From: Sardina pilchardus
Taxonomy: Eukaryota > Chordata > Actinopteri > Clupeiformes > Clupeidae
Assembly (NCBI RefSeq): GCF_963854185.1
Contig: NC_085000.1
Location: forward strand, 5,611,667-5,675,666
Reading direction: 5' to 3'
DNA length: 64,000 bases
Positions within the stretch are counted from its first letter, which is position 1. Each line of letters starts with the position of its first letter. The translations under genes and the position numbers were made by a program. Under the pieces are notes generated by a model. The model searched no databases, was not told where the DNA came from, and worked only from the letters and a program-made list of their open reading frames with translations. Shown here piece after piece: positions 49,319-61,864 of the stretch.

Positions 49319-50740
49319 TATTTCTAGGGGTATGTATATCTGAATGTTTGAGCCTTCCTCTTTGCAGCATGTTGTTTGCTATCGGCTGATGAATGAATTC
49401 TTGTGAAGATTGCATATAGCGCATGTAAGATGATAACGTCAGGAGCCCGTGATTGGACTAGAGCTTAATTAGCATCCCATGGCGAAAGCAATTCATGATA
49501 AGATGAAGAAAATCACTAACCGCAAACCTGGAGCAGGAACATCATTGGTTTTATAGCTGTAGAAGTCACTTCCTGAGAATGCAATTGGCTGTTTTTGTAG
49601 TGCAGTAAAAAATCCATATGTATTGTCTCTGGGGCCTGCACCATTCAAACATGCAGGAGGGTGTGCCAAAGGGCAGCTCCATACCACAAATTCTCCTTTG
49701 CGTGGAACATTGGATCACATTCATGCATGTCATGTCCAGTGTAATGTGATCTAGCCTGTAACCAGGGAGACATGAAAACAATGTGGAGATGGCCTCCCAC
49801 CCCCACTCCTCCCAACACAAACACAAGCATCAGGAGCGCGTGTCCTTGACCAGACTTTCAAGCCTACACATCCCTAATATTTATAGCAATTAGAATTAAC
49901 TGTGGAGTCTTTTGAGAACTGAACAGCAATGGGAATTGGTATGTTATACCTTGTTGGTTATTCCACCAGACTGTGATGGAAGACAAAACATTGGATCTTA
50001 CCATTTGTAAGTGCTCCATGTCCTGTAATAACTGAGAGGTGGTAATATCTGTGATCCGTGACAGTGTCATTAAATTGTTCCATAGTAATGTGAGAAGTGA
50101 CTTTTTTCCATAAAGTCTCAATAAAACATGACTCTTTTGTCTTAATGTACACCCTCACGCCATGTCTTTGCTATCATGTCACATTAAAACGGCTTCTCCT
50201 CATTGCCTTTATGATTTAACCACTCTGCGGGAATAAAGAAAAAATAATTAGCCCCCAGCTCGTCTCTCTGAACGTTGCCTAAGCTCGCCTCCGTGCGACA
50301 GACCGTCCCACGCCGTGTCATCGCATCAGAGAGACGGCGACAGCCCCTCAGCGGCTCTCGTGTGACGAGCGTGCAATTATGCGGCGGGCCACAGTCAGCC
50401 ACTGTTGCAGCGAGTCAAACGGCAAACGTCAATAGCGGCGGTCTCGCCGGCTCCTCGTCAGCTGTGATGTGCTCTTACTCCCCGAGCGGTAGCTCGGCTT
50501 AATTGTCACTAATAGGCTTCCGTTAGCGCTGCGGGCCGTGGCTGAGGTTCTACTCCTCATGCGTGAGCCATGATACTGCCAACCAGGGGGCCTGGTTTGG
50601 AGCAGGGAGGGCAGACACATGCTGGCTCGCCCCTGGGCCTATACTGTGCATGGAGGAACATGTAGCTGTTTGATACCAACGGGGCAGTTGGCTGATTTTA
50701 TGCAAGTGCATCCTCTAAACATTTCCACATCATACATGTG

Positions 50741-50759
50741 TGGGTGTGGGTGTGTGTGT

Positions 50760-50806
<47 letters not shown>

Positions 50807-50831
50807 TGCGTGTGTGTCTGTGTGTGTTTGA
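50741..50831. repeat. (GT)n microsatellite
   Basis: A GT dinucleotide tract with GGGT interruptions at the 5' side and TCTGCG interruptions at the 3' side. Confidence 0.93.
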
Positions 50832-53155
50832 GTGAGTGAACAAGATGCCCTTGCTACCATCACACATTATGTGGCTGAGGTGCTGAGGTGACCACTGTAA
50901 CTTGAGGGTGGACGGCTGTGCTGGGGCAGTGTTGGGGCAGGCTGGAAAGACAGCACAAGGGATTTTTGTTGTTGTTGTGTATTAGAGTGTCCACTCCCTC
51001 AGAGGGTTTTCTCTGTGAAGACAGCACTTTTATTCCGTGGCAGAACATGTCCCACTTCCCATGGCATCGTCATGTTCACATCTCCCTGTCTCTCAACACA
51101 TACGGCATGTTCTGCATGACCCAATGCTGTCCTTTGTATCCTGAAAGCAAGTGAACATCAAGTCTTTGTAATATTTGTGGAACCTCAGGTGTGTTTGACT
51201 ATGTGATTTCTCCGATGCTGTTAACGTTGTTAACATGTTTGGTTGATGTTGTTAATGTTGTTGTTGAACACGGTTGTCAGTCTCCCCCTCATCAGTTTCT
51301 CAGCAATATTTTCAGTCTGCAGTCAGCAGTTTAACACCTTGCATTTGTGAACAATAATGTTGAAAGTGTGCAATATAAGGTCAAGTCTTCATGCTTATTG
51401 ATGTTTTTAAACACACACACACACATACAAAAAGCGAAATGTGATCATATAACGTGCAGTAAAAATTGAAGTGTGTTTTGATAAATTCCTTGTAAACTTG
51501 TGACTTAGATCTAGAACTTGACGTCATGGTAATGAATTGACACTCTCTGGCTAAGGATTCAAGTGTTTGTTTTGACTAATGTGGCATAGTGTTTGAGACA
51601 TAGCAGCCCAGGTAGGCGTGTCTCTGCTTTATGTCATGCCAGCTCTCTCTGGCAAAGCTCTGACAACAGTAATGTGTCTTAAACAATTTTCTGCCTGGGT
51701 GATCATTTCACTAGAATGAGAAAAAGAGAAAAAAATAATGATGAAGACTCTATTAAGACATTCAAGACTACTCTATGAACCATTTGATATCACTGGTTGA
51801 CAGAGGACCAAAACTTCTTACATTATTTAGCATATCTTATCACCACTGCTGTAAAACCTTACTTCCAGTTGTGCCTAAAGTAGTTGATCTCAGCTTCCCT
51901 GCTCTCTGTTGAAATTATGATTACACTTGCACAGAATTCAGTGAGGACACACCAGAAGTATTCTCCTTTTCCTAATATCTGATAGTCTGCCATGGTTGCC
52001 TTATTTTGATTACACCAACAGATAATGAACTGAGATATTTAATTTAACCCAAAACCCATTTTATTTTGAAGTTTGTAAATAAAAGCACAGTCATATGTAG
52101 CACAGTATGTTGAATCTCTAAGAGTATGAAAAGAATGCAGTACCTTCTCGTCTACTTTCGCAGAAATGATGCGAAACACTGAAGATATGGGTTCCTCATG
52201 ATGAGTTACTGTATGTAGTGGTGACTGTACAAAATGAAATAGAACTGTAAACTGTTGTATGTCTGATGCTGTGCTGTTATTTTCTTGTATCATGTAGACA
52301 TGTATTTCTCTGCTGAAATACAAAATTAAAATGTTCCCTATATCAGCAAGTGTTGCACTATACTGTCTTTGTCTTTGAAATTTGATTTCTTCGTGAGTGA
52401 CATTTGAAGATATAGTTTTATGAATGTGTGTCATTGAGTGAGTGTGACAGTTGGGTGATGTCTGACAATGACGTCGATGACGTCGACTCCTCCTGAGTGT
52501 TGACTCACATGCCCAGGCTGCACACATGCGCAGCGCACAAACATCACCATGGAGATTGAGAAGGAGATAAGTCACACTAATTATCAAGCTTGCTCACAGA
52601 AACAAGCACACACACATGTGCATGCTCTCACAGAAACACACATGTGAACCCACACGCACACACATACACAGAAACAGGCCATAAGGAAAGGATTACTGAC
52701 CAATGCATGATCGTTATATGTTTTCCTTGCTATTTACATGGTTTGTTGCATTGTCAGACCAACAAAAACATCAGTTAAAAACACACAACTGCCAATCTTT
52801 TGTTCAGTTAATTCACTCAGACAGACAACTGGACTCATGTCCATCATCCCTGAGGCCAGTGTTCTATTTTGAACCTTAAAGCTGATACCATGCAACACTT
52901 TTCACTGTAGATAAAGCATAGACAGCATTGATGATTGAAACCTGGTCATTCCTCAATGATAAGACCACTTCAATCTGTAGATTACAGTGTAAATACATAC
53001 TCCCTCCCCCAATCCTACCCGTAAGGTAGGTTTGTAGAATAATAAAATTGAATATGCAACCAAGATCAGACCAACTCCTTTTTTTGTATATGATTAGGCT
53101 TCAAATTGTGCAGTACCGCACTTTACTGTACATACACATTCCTCAATTATTTCAG

Positions 53156-53330
53156 GGATGGCCCCAGCTGTGCTGCAACTGGCTGGGGCACCTGCACCAA
53201 ATGCACCTGCACCGAATGCTGGTGGTTTGATTCCCGTTGCGTGGTCCTTTCCGAATCTCACCCCTGCTCTCTCTTCCATTCACTTCCTGTCACTCTCCAC
53301 TGTCACTATCCTTAAACCCGCCCAAACATA
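53156..53330 (+). mobile_element. tRNA-derived SINE-like repeat
   Basis: The sequence GGTTTGATTCCC (about 53223-53234) matches a tRNA promoter B-box with one change. It is followed by the C/T-rich block (CTGCTCTCTCTTCCATT, CACTTCCTGTCACTCTCCACTGTCACTATC) that typifies a SINE family repeated across teleost genomes. No A-box is clear, so the 5' part is probably degraded. It has an open reading frame by chance. Confidence 0.6.
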
Positions 53331-53600
53331 TAATAGTATTAATAATTAAGGGACAAGCATACCTATATGTTGTGTTATGTAAAGTGTTATTTAAGTTACA
53401 AATTGTTTCTGAAATTCTAGACAAATACTGTATGTTTCCAAACAACTTCTCTCTTCACTGGAAACTAATATCTTTTTGAAAAGTTACAACATAATTTCCA
53501 AAAGTATCACAGTACTGAGGCAGCACTGAGTGCTCTGTCCTGTGGATCCTTGTGCAGCCTATAACACAATTGATTGTAACATCCTGTTAGGCAGACAGCC

Positions 53601-54391
53601 TTAAAGGGATATTCCGCCATTTTTGGAAATACGCTCATTTTCCACCTCCCCTCGAGCAAAACAATCGATATTTACCTTGTTCCCGTTCATCCAGCCATTC
53701 TGTGAGTCTGGCGATACAACTTTTAGCTTCAGCCTAGCATAGATCATTGAATCGGATTAGACCATTAGCTTCTCGCCTGCTAGCTTCATGTTTAAAAGTG
53801 ACTAAGATTTCTGGTAATTTTCCCATTTAAAACGTGTCTCCTCTCAAGTTAAAAAGTGCAGTAAGACCAACTGAAAATGAAACCTGCCGTTTTTCTAGGC
53901 TGATTTGACATGGAACTACACTTTCATCTGGCGTAATAATCAAGGCAACTTGCAGACTACTGGCACTACTACTGCTTGTTGTCTATGGGGACTATTTTCA
54001 GGTGCTGCGTAGGATATTACTACGCCTATGGTAAGTTTGCAAGTTGCCTTGATTATTACGCCAGATGAGAGTGTAGTTCCATGTCAAATCAGCCTAGAAA
54101 AACGCCAGGTTTCATTTTCAGTTGGTCTTATTGCACTTTCTAACTTGAGAGGAGACACATTTTAAATGGGAAAATTACCAGAAATCTTTGTCACTTTTAA
54201 ACATGAAGCTAGCAGGCGAGAAGCTAATGGTCTAATCCGATTCAATGATCTATGCTAGGCTGAAGCTAAAAGTTGCATCGCCAGACTCACAGAATGGCTG
54301 GATGAACGGGAACAAGGTAAATATCGATTGTTTTGCTCGAGGGAAGGTGGAAAATGAGCGTATTTCCAAAAATGGCGGAATATCCCTTTAA
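53601..54391. mobile_element. 791-bp TTAA element forming a giant hairpin
   Basis: The left end TTAAAGGGATATTCCGCC is the exact complement of the right end GGCGGAATATCCCTTTAA. The arms remain nearly identical over about 355 bp each (53601-53958 and 54035-54391) around a centre of about 76 bp. There is no coding sequence. The termini share TTAAAGGGATA with the element at 25184-25640, so both probably belong to one TTAA-using superfamily. The small number of arm mismatches implies a fairly recent origin or ongoing gene conversion between the arms. Confidence 0.9.
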
Positions 54392-54409
54392 CATGTTTTT
54401 CATCTTATC

Positions 54410-55020
54410 TTTTGTGCCTCTGTAAACAATTAGACATCTTCATTTCTCTGGCTAAGTATGGTGTACCTCAGGGGTCAGTTTTGGGACCAATTTTGTTGCC
54501 TTGGGCATACTGTATTAGAACATGATCAGAAACACGATATCTCTTTTCATTTCAATGCTGACAATTTACCTACCTGCCTCAAAATACTTTTTATTCGAAT
54601 AACACAGAAACCATTTTACATGCCTTTATCTCTTTCTTGCTTGGATTACTGGAATACCCTTTTTACCTCTCTATACGACAGAATTCAGTTGCCAGGCTTC
54701 TAACCAAGACCAAGAGATGTTATCACATCACTCCTGTTTTAGACTAGCTGCAGCTGACTCCCAGTATGTTTTCAAAGACTCTTTTAATTACTTACTAAGC
54801 TCCACTCGGTCTCTTACCTATATCTGACCTCTTATTGTCATATACACCTGCACGTACATTGAGATCCTCTGGTAGTGTTTTTTTTAACTGTCTCAAGACT
54901 GAATGGGATAGGGCATTTAGTGTCAGGGCCGCAAGGCTTTCAAATGATCTTCCAATACAAATCAGGATAATCAAGTCAATGTCCTCTTTTTAGTCTCCTT
55001 TCAAAACACATGTAATTCAT
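54410..55020 (+). mobile_element. L2-like LINE 3' fragment, degenerate
   Basis: Scattered frames read YGVPQGSVLGPILL (RT motif), then FHFNADN, then CLDYWNTLFTSLYDRIQ, then WDRAFSVRAARLSNDLPIQIRIIKSMSSF. The last two blocks match the conserved C-terminal region of L2/Maui-type ORF2 (DYCN..L, FSV.A.RLWN.LP..IR). Stops and frameshifts interrupt it. It directly follows the TTAA hairpin element. Confidence 0.85.
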
Positions 55021-55154
55021 TTATTGACATAATTGTATTGTTCTATTTGTTGCATTTAAACCTGTATGACTTTATGTCTTTATACTGCATTACTTTACAT
55101 ATGTAATTGCTTTCTTTTATTTTGAAAATGTATTACTACGACAGCCTTTTTACA

Positions 55155-55222
55155 ACAAGTGATATATGATTATTATTATGAGTATTATTATTGTTATTAT
55201 TAGCATTATTATTATTATTATT
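55155..55222. repeat. (ATT)n microsatellite, imperfect
   Basis: ATT/TTA trinucleotides immediately beyond the L2-like 3' end; a short 3' repeat tail is common for such LINEs. Confidence 0.8.
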
Positions 55223-57087
55223 CATAATGAGGATATTTGGATAAGTCATTGTCTCCTTATCATGATAAGTATTAAAATGTAATCAAATTTCTACTTAATA
55301 GCATTCAGTGCCTCTATACTTTTAAACAAATCTGCTGTCATTTGTGACAAAGACGAGTGTATTTTTTGGCAACAGTTTTTTTTCTTCCAGAATGCCAACA
55401 TTGCATGTTGCCTTCTCTTTCGTCTGTGACAAAGCTAGTGTTACAAAACTATAATGATGCCTACCAATCATGTGCCTTTGATGTCGCTTTCCTCTGAACT
55501 AAATGTCTGTAATCAAAGCAGCCTGGCTGTCGTTTCTCCCAGCAGTGATTTCAGATGCTCAGGCGTCAGATGTTCTCTCAGACGCAGGAGCTGTGCCACA
55601 CTACAGGCACAGGAAGCACACTTCAATGACTCGGGTTTGGTGGGCCACGGTGCATGAAGTGCAATCATTCCTCTCGACCTTTTGTAGTTCAGAGGTTATC
55701 GTTATATCTTCCAGAGACATAGAGGACCATTTTTGATGACAACCCCTCATTGCCCCCCACTCTTATTCACTGTTTCCTGTTTTTTTTTTTTTTAGAACTC
55801 CATCAAACATGTTGTCATGGCAATATTGAACACCGTTACCATGGAGAACTGCTCATCCCTTACTCTAGCCAGGTCACATCATAGCTGGTTGGTTTTTAAC
55901 CCCTTGTGAAAGAGTAATCTTTCTATCCCTAAGTCAACACATCTTACCGAATGCCATGAGCACACACACAGCTATATGTGGGGTTGTGGATAACAGTTGA
56001 GAGGATCACAGAAACAGAGAGCGGTGGTGGAGGATCATAATGTGGCAAATACCATCCGTCATGTTATAAGACACTGTTAGTATGTACAGCATGTGATATG
56101 TAAGCATCCCCACTTAGTAGTCAATAATATTCATTATATTGGGATGAAACTGGCTGTGCTTCTTAAAGTCAGTATTATAACCTTTGCAATTCTCTATGGG
56201 TGAAAGCTGCATGAATTTGAAAAATGAAAGAAAACATTTCAGGTGTGAAAATAATTTGTTCTCTTTCCGCAGGTGTCTTTTTCCATCACAAAGACACAAG
56301 CACAATAAAAGATAAGTTGCAATTCAAATACAGAATTTTGTAGATAATTGGGAATCATTCAGAAATTACTGGATATTGTGTTACAATTCTTAAAACATTG
56401 GACCAAAATCCTACTTGTGTTGTGTTGATATTTCGCTTCAGGATATACAAAGGTAGCCAGAGGGCAGATCTTTCTTAGTGCCAGAGTGTTGGCATTGATT
56501 GATATAAGTAAGTTATGCGGACAAGCTCGATGTGTGACCTGTGCGCTGTGGCCAAATTGGCCCATCCTACAGCCCTGATGTTCCCTGAGCCCACTCCCAT
56601 TCAGAATCTCATCACTCTGTGCCCCATAAAGGACAATGAAGGAGCGGGGGGTGGGGTGAAGAGAAAGAGTGGTGGCATAAAAGGGGGGTTACCATGGCAA
56701 CTCTGCCTCAACATGCCTGCCCTCTCTCTCTCTCTCTCTCTCTCTCTAATCTGAGCATCATTCAGATATTGGGAGACTCAAGACACTTGGCGCTCTTTCT
56801 CCTTCTGCTCAAGCTGTGCACATAGCACACAGCTTTTACACAATTTTGATTCCCCCCCCCCCTCTCCGATTGTTGATTCTGCCTTTAGAAATGATGAGTG
56901 ACTATATAATTGGCCCTCTGCTCACTTGTGCTTGAGTCACGTGCCACTTAATGCTCTCACCTCACACTGCCTGTCTGTCTGTCACATGCTAATTATCACC
57001 TAACTGCTTCAGAGCAGCGCTGAATATTTGCAATTGTGATTTGATTTTTCCCTGGGATATCCAGAAAGATGGGAATGAGAACAACAT

Positions 57088-57187
<100 letters not shown>

Positions 57188-57883
57188 AACAAACAAACAC
57201 ACACACATGTGGCTCTTATTCCCTTTGTACTTTGACACAAAGGCAGCACACTGATCACTGAGTCTCACTTGTACACTGTCAACAGCATTGGGAACACTAA
57301 CACGAGTTGGACTCCGGACGCCATGAAGCAGTGCCTTTCTCAGAGAACCGCGTGTGCCAGTCCGCTCCGCTGCGGCAGCAAAGGAGCAGTGTGTGAGTCA
57401 CTCCTGGAAAGGTGGCTGGGTCACAACCTACCGCTGCTATGTTTAGACAGAGATAGACTTGCAACAGAGGGGCTGGTGGGCCTATATACAGATAATGTTG
57501 TCTATTTAAACTATCTCAGTCAGCTGCTGGACACATAAACAGCACACTACTAATGGGTGCAACTATAGGTGTAGTAGACTTGCCGCTTTTGCAGGCTGTT
57601 TGAGCATTTGTTAAGCATTTGTTAATCTTGATATAAAGATTAGAGAAAATATTCAGCTTTTAAGACAAAACACATCTAAAGCAAGACGTGAGCGTTGAGG
57701 ACGAATGTTGCTTCTTGGTGCACACTTGCCATTACCCGTAGAGGGAATTCTCTGCAATATTCGTATTTGTTCAATGAGCAGAATCAACATCCCTGGGGGC
57801 TGGCTAATGGACATCATTTCTTGTTTTTCTCCCGCTGCAAGGCAGACCTCCCTGTGGGAGCAGGATAGAGAGATGAACAGAGG

Positions 57884-57890
<7 letters not shown>

Positions 57891-57919
<29 letters not shown>
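57891..57919. repeat. (GA)n microsatellite
   Basis: Uninterrupted GA dinucleotides followed by A-rich sequence. Confidence 0.93.
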
Positions 57920-57923
<4 letters not shown>

Positions 57924-59727
57924 AAGGAGATAGGAAGAGAGAGAGAATCCATTTTTGCAGGAGCATCCATGTTGGCCTTTGAAACACAGCACCACATTTC
58001 CATCAAGGCTGGCCTAATGCATCCAGACACCTCAGTACTTCTTCATCATCTGCCACAGCCTGACAATTACATAGACTTCTAGCAGCAGGCCTGGATCAAC
58101 TGGTCAAATGAGGTTTAAAGGAGAGAGAAGGAAGGCTGTGAGGGACGACAGAGGGCTTTGATGGATTAGACCTGCCCCTGCTGTTTACCTCCTATGAGGG
58201 CATTCATGCACAGAGTGTTGCATATGAACTCAAACAGAAATAGAATCTGAATTTGAAATATTTTGTGCTGGTATTCCCCCTTTATATTTTCTGTTTTATT
58301 TTGCTTGCTACCCACTTTCCATTGAAGGTAATCCGTTATTCTATTATTAATAATAAAAGCAACCTAAAACCTTCTAAACAGCAAACATTACACCATTGCA
58401 TGCCCACTGCTTTTCATGTATTCTACGCCTGACAAACCTGTCACATCAGATATGAAAACTGGAAAAGCTAGAGTGAGGAAAATGACACCAGTATATGTTA
58501 CAGGCATTGTTGTCAGTGGAAAACTATGACTAATAAGATGTTTACCACTGTGTAATACAATATACTATAATACAAATCAGCAGCACCAGCAACAAGTTAT
58601 CTCAGCAGTCAGCTTGAGCTGAGATAGAACTCCGTATACTCACTGTTGGCATGACAGCCGGTGGTCCAATTAACAGGAGAGCAGAGGTGCGCAAAGCGGA
58701 GTTATATGGAGGGACATGAGAGCCTGCAGTGCCGTGAAAACAACAGCGGCTAGAAATCGACAGCTACAAGGAAGTAAACTCATCTGCTGAGGGAAATGGA
58801 AGGTAGCAGGTATGAACATGAACAAGAACATGAGCATGAAGAAAACATTCTGTTTGCTGTTCTAGACTCATCCCAACGTATGAATGCATTGAAATAAGTG
58901 AATATAAATACTAAATGTTAAATTGAGTGCCTCTCAGTGTCTCTCTCACTTTTTTGTAACTTTACAGAAAGAGAATATTCTAGGACAATATTTGGTTGCT
59001 TTTTTATTGTCATAATTCCTACCGTGTAGAAGATCCATGCAAGGACTATCAACTGTGTGGTGAAGGGCTGTACTTTTACCATGGTGGCAGTACATTAGCC
59101 CCAGAGTAGGTGGCCAGGAGGGACCCCATTCAGAGTCTCCATAGAGCTGCCCCATGAGAGGGAGAGTAGATGTATCATCAGAGTCAATCTCAAAACACAG
59201 AGAGTATGTAGTATATTCACACTTTATGAAAATGGGAAAGTTTGGGCTCCAAAGCCAGACCAGTTAAGAACCACTGACAAATGAACACATTTTCACACAT
59301 TCTACTTTTGCTTAAAAATAGCCTAATTCCTGAAAAATTTTGTTCAGAGCTGAGGACCTACAGTATGTAGGTTATTGCTAGTGACAAAATATTAGTTTTC
59401 AGTGTGGTGCGATCTGTTTGTAAATTACGTGTAGCCTAAATAAAAAGTGTTTCAATTGTCCTGGTTGACACCTACTTGCTGGTGTCTCATTATGAAAAAA
59501 GGGGAATGTTCTCACCCCTATCATGTCTTGCCATTCTGTTTCAAGGGGCAAGGGGCAGCCTAGGTGAAGGGGAAGAATGAGAGATGGGATTGGGCCTTAG
59601 GGTCTGTAGCTGCCAGCGTTGAATTAATCAGTGCCCCAATAGGGCCACCGTTGTTAAAAAAATTCTAGAATCACCACTGCAACTATAACATAAGTTACTG
59701 TATCTACTGTATGTACTTTTATGCAAT

Positions 59728-59775
59728 AATCCGAGCTGTCTGGGCTTTGGATGAAAGCGTCTGCTAAATGAATCC
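59728..59775 (-). mobile_element. short fish interspersed-repeat fragment
   Basis: GGGCTTTGGATGAAAGCGTCTGCTAAATGAAT is the complement of the very common teleost repeat head (CATTTAGCAGACGCTTTTATCCAAAGC). Only this conserved segment remains. The stretch is given here in two overlapping pieces of known motif: CTTTGGATGAAAGCGTC and GTCTGCTAAATGAAT. Confidence 0.7.
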
Positions 59776-59982
59776 ATGTAAAAGTTCAGAGTTCAGATGG
59801 ATGGGTGTGTGTAGTGTGAAGAGGGATGTCAGTGTTGAGGGAAGCTCTATGGACTGTGTCGAGCAGGCCCCTGGCTGGAGAGATGAGGTCTCTCCAGGGA
59901 TCTGTTTCTGCCTCACTGCCAGGTGATCCACTCTCCTAGGATCAGCTCTGTCTCCATGACTCATGGTCCTCTCGGCATATTC

Positions 59983-60049
59983 ATTACATTACATTACATT
60001 ACATTTGGCTGATGTTTTTTTTAAACCAAAGCAACTTACAACATGGTAA
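59983..60049 (+). mobile_element. (ATTAC)n plus fish SINE-like head
   Basis: Four ATTAC units lead into ACATTTGGCTGATG and CCAAAGCAACTTACAA, a second, diverged copy of the same teleost repeat head as at 59728 but on the plus strand. Confidence 0.65.
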
Positions 60050-60390
60050 ACCAAACACCTCCATGTTTTCCCTATTAAAATACAGTTACACGAGTAGTCA
60101 CACGACCAAGTATGGTGAGACCAAATAAAACGTGGTGCATTTGTAAGCAGGTAAGAGGGATAACTATATTGTGTGGCACAGTAATATCCTCACTTTTGCA
60201 CTTTCAGTTTCACTTTGGAGTGAGGATATTACTGCGCAGAGTCTAAGTGCTCCCAATGTTATTCCGCCTCACAATATAGTTACCCCTTTTGCCTGCTTAG
60301 AAATGCACCACATTTTATTTTGTCTCACCATACTTGGTCGTGTGACTACTCGTGTAACTGTATTTTAGGGAAAACATGGAGGTGTTTGGT
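60050..60390. mobile_element. 341-bp near-palindromic repeat (MITE-like)
   Basis: ACCAAACACCTCCATG at 60050 pairs with CATGGAGGTGTTTGGT ending at 60390. Pairing continues inward to the centre, where CAGTAATATCCTCAC faces GTGAGGATATTACTG around about 60210. Mismatches are modest in number. The sequence after 60390 up to TTCCTTTAA near 60577 may belong to the same insertion. Confidence 0.75.
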
Positions 60391-60715
60391 CGCTCCTAAC
60401 TTCATCTCTGTTTGGATCCTAATGAATGCATTGGGCTAGCTAAATGCTATCAAAGTTGCGCCGCGTGCCAGAGCCAGTGAGTGCATGCATTGAAACGTGA
60501 GAGGTATGTATCAACTCGTCTTAATTAAGGGAATAACATAGTTTAATATGAAAAAACGGTGAAGTGTTCCTTTAAGTATAGTTACGCGGAGATAGCATGT
60601 TTGGCAAGGTCGCTGGCCGGGGTCCTGAAGTGCCCCGCTGGATTACACCAAATAGGTTATGCTGGCAGCAGTTGGTAAAATCTCTGCGAGCACCCCCGTC
60701 ATAAGTGAGACTCGA

Positions 60716-60781
60716 GGCGAATAGGATGCGAATGGGAGGCGAATAGGAGTCGAACGGGAGGCAAATGGGAGGCGAACGGGG
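60716..60781 (+). repeat. six-copy 11-bp tandem repeat
   Basis: Six consecutive 11-mers of the form GGCGAATAGGA with one to three changes each (GGCGAATAGGA, TGCGAATGGGA, GGCGAATAGGA, GTCGAACGGGA, GGCAAATGGGA, GGCGAACGGGG). The period of 11 bp is close to one helical turn. Confidence 0.85.
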
Positions 60782-60879
60782 AGGTGGTGGGTTGCGAGCG
60801 AGAACAAACGCTACAGTAGCACCGGCAGGTGGGCCTTGACTAACGCTTGCCTACAAAGTAGGCTACTCGCCGGCTCTGC

Positions 60880-61250
60880 TCCCACCTATTGGAATGCCCT
60901 CATAATGTCGTTGCAAACGGAAGTTCGAGAGGAACGTGACGGAACTTTGCCACGCCTTCGCTTCCTATAAAACCGATCGCTTACGTTACGTGTCCATTAT
61001 CGCGGCAAAGGCCACCGCGCCGCACATAGCCCATTCATTTCCTATGGAGAGCGGCAAGGCGTCGGTAACGCGTCTGCAATGCACCTTGGGAAGGCAGCGC
61101 GGTCATTTGAACAGAGGCGATGCGTCAAGAAGTTGTGCTCTGCTGAACTTTATGCAAATGAAAGCGGTAAACGCGAGGCAGCTAGCCAATGAAAGTACGT
61201 CTTCGGTAAACAAGTGTTCTCCTTTGCTCTAGTCCTCCGGTCCGGAACCA
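60880..61250 (+). other. CpG-rich patch with TATA-like element
   Basis: This segment is much richer in CpG than its surroundings and contains TATAAAA at 60966-60972. An open frame 60936-61232 overlaps it but matches nothing I recognise. The patch may be a promoter for an unknown transcript, or a young CpG-rich transposon copy not yet eroded by deamination. Confidence 0.35.
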
Positions 61251-61864
61251 TAGCCTGCTAGAAATGTTTGTTCCGCCTGCTAATCGTCTCGGTTTAATGA
61301 AAATATATAAGTTATACAGCGGCTAAGCCATTAAGTTTAGAACAAGTTTGCCACTGCACCCTATCAAAATGACCTTGTTGGCGACTTGAACCAAGACAGA
61401 AAGGTGCTTTGGAGGAACATGGTAATGATATTTGTGAGTATTTCAATAAAATATGTTAAAATTACTTGCACTGGCTAATAGTGTTACGTATTAAGTAGCT
61501 ATCTTCACTTTAGTTGCCTACGTGTGCTGGCATTGTGTATTACGATTTAATAAACTACTTTAGCCTACACGCCCACAAGCGGCGACGAAGAGAGGGTCTA
61601 GGCAGTCTTGAATTTGATGCAGGCGGCCAACGGTAGCCAGTGTTGCTGGATGAGCAATAGGGTGACATGCGCCCTTTTGGATTGGTTGTAGACCATATAC
61701 ACAGTACTAGGAATGTTACTGCAATGGTGATCTGTGTTTACTGTAAATGCTTGCAACTCAAGTCTAACAGCATGCAGAGAATTATTATATTTCTCTATGA
61801 AGAATGCTTCAGCTGTAGTTTCATAGACAGTAGACAGCATAATAATGCCATTAGGCAATATGTT

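Larger units (their letters stand above)
48596..53155. other. region downstream of the last visible kcnc4 exon
   Basis: This is either kcnc4 intron leading to an unfound terminal exon, or 3' flank. It contains a (GA)n run (49280-49316), a (GT)n run (50741-50815) and a unique GC-richer patch at about 50250-50600. No coding exon is supported. Reading through the donor at 48566 would give a short tail GTGKGESNV and a stop at about 48594. Confidence 0.5.

Noticed and set aside
53156..53349. Candidate terminal exon of kcnc4: acceptor AG at 53154-53155 and a phase-1-compatible open frame starting MAPAVLQLAG
   Set aside because: The frame coincides with a tRNA-like B-box and the C/T-rich tail of a teleost SINE, and resembles no Kv3 C-terminus.
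57269..57538. 89-codon frame beginning MYTVNSIGNTNTSW
   Set aside because: No splice context, family match or conservation evidence.
60936..61232. 98-codon open frame in the CpG-rich patch
   Set aside because: No family similarity that I recognise, and likely open because of base composition.
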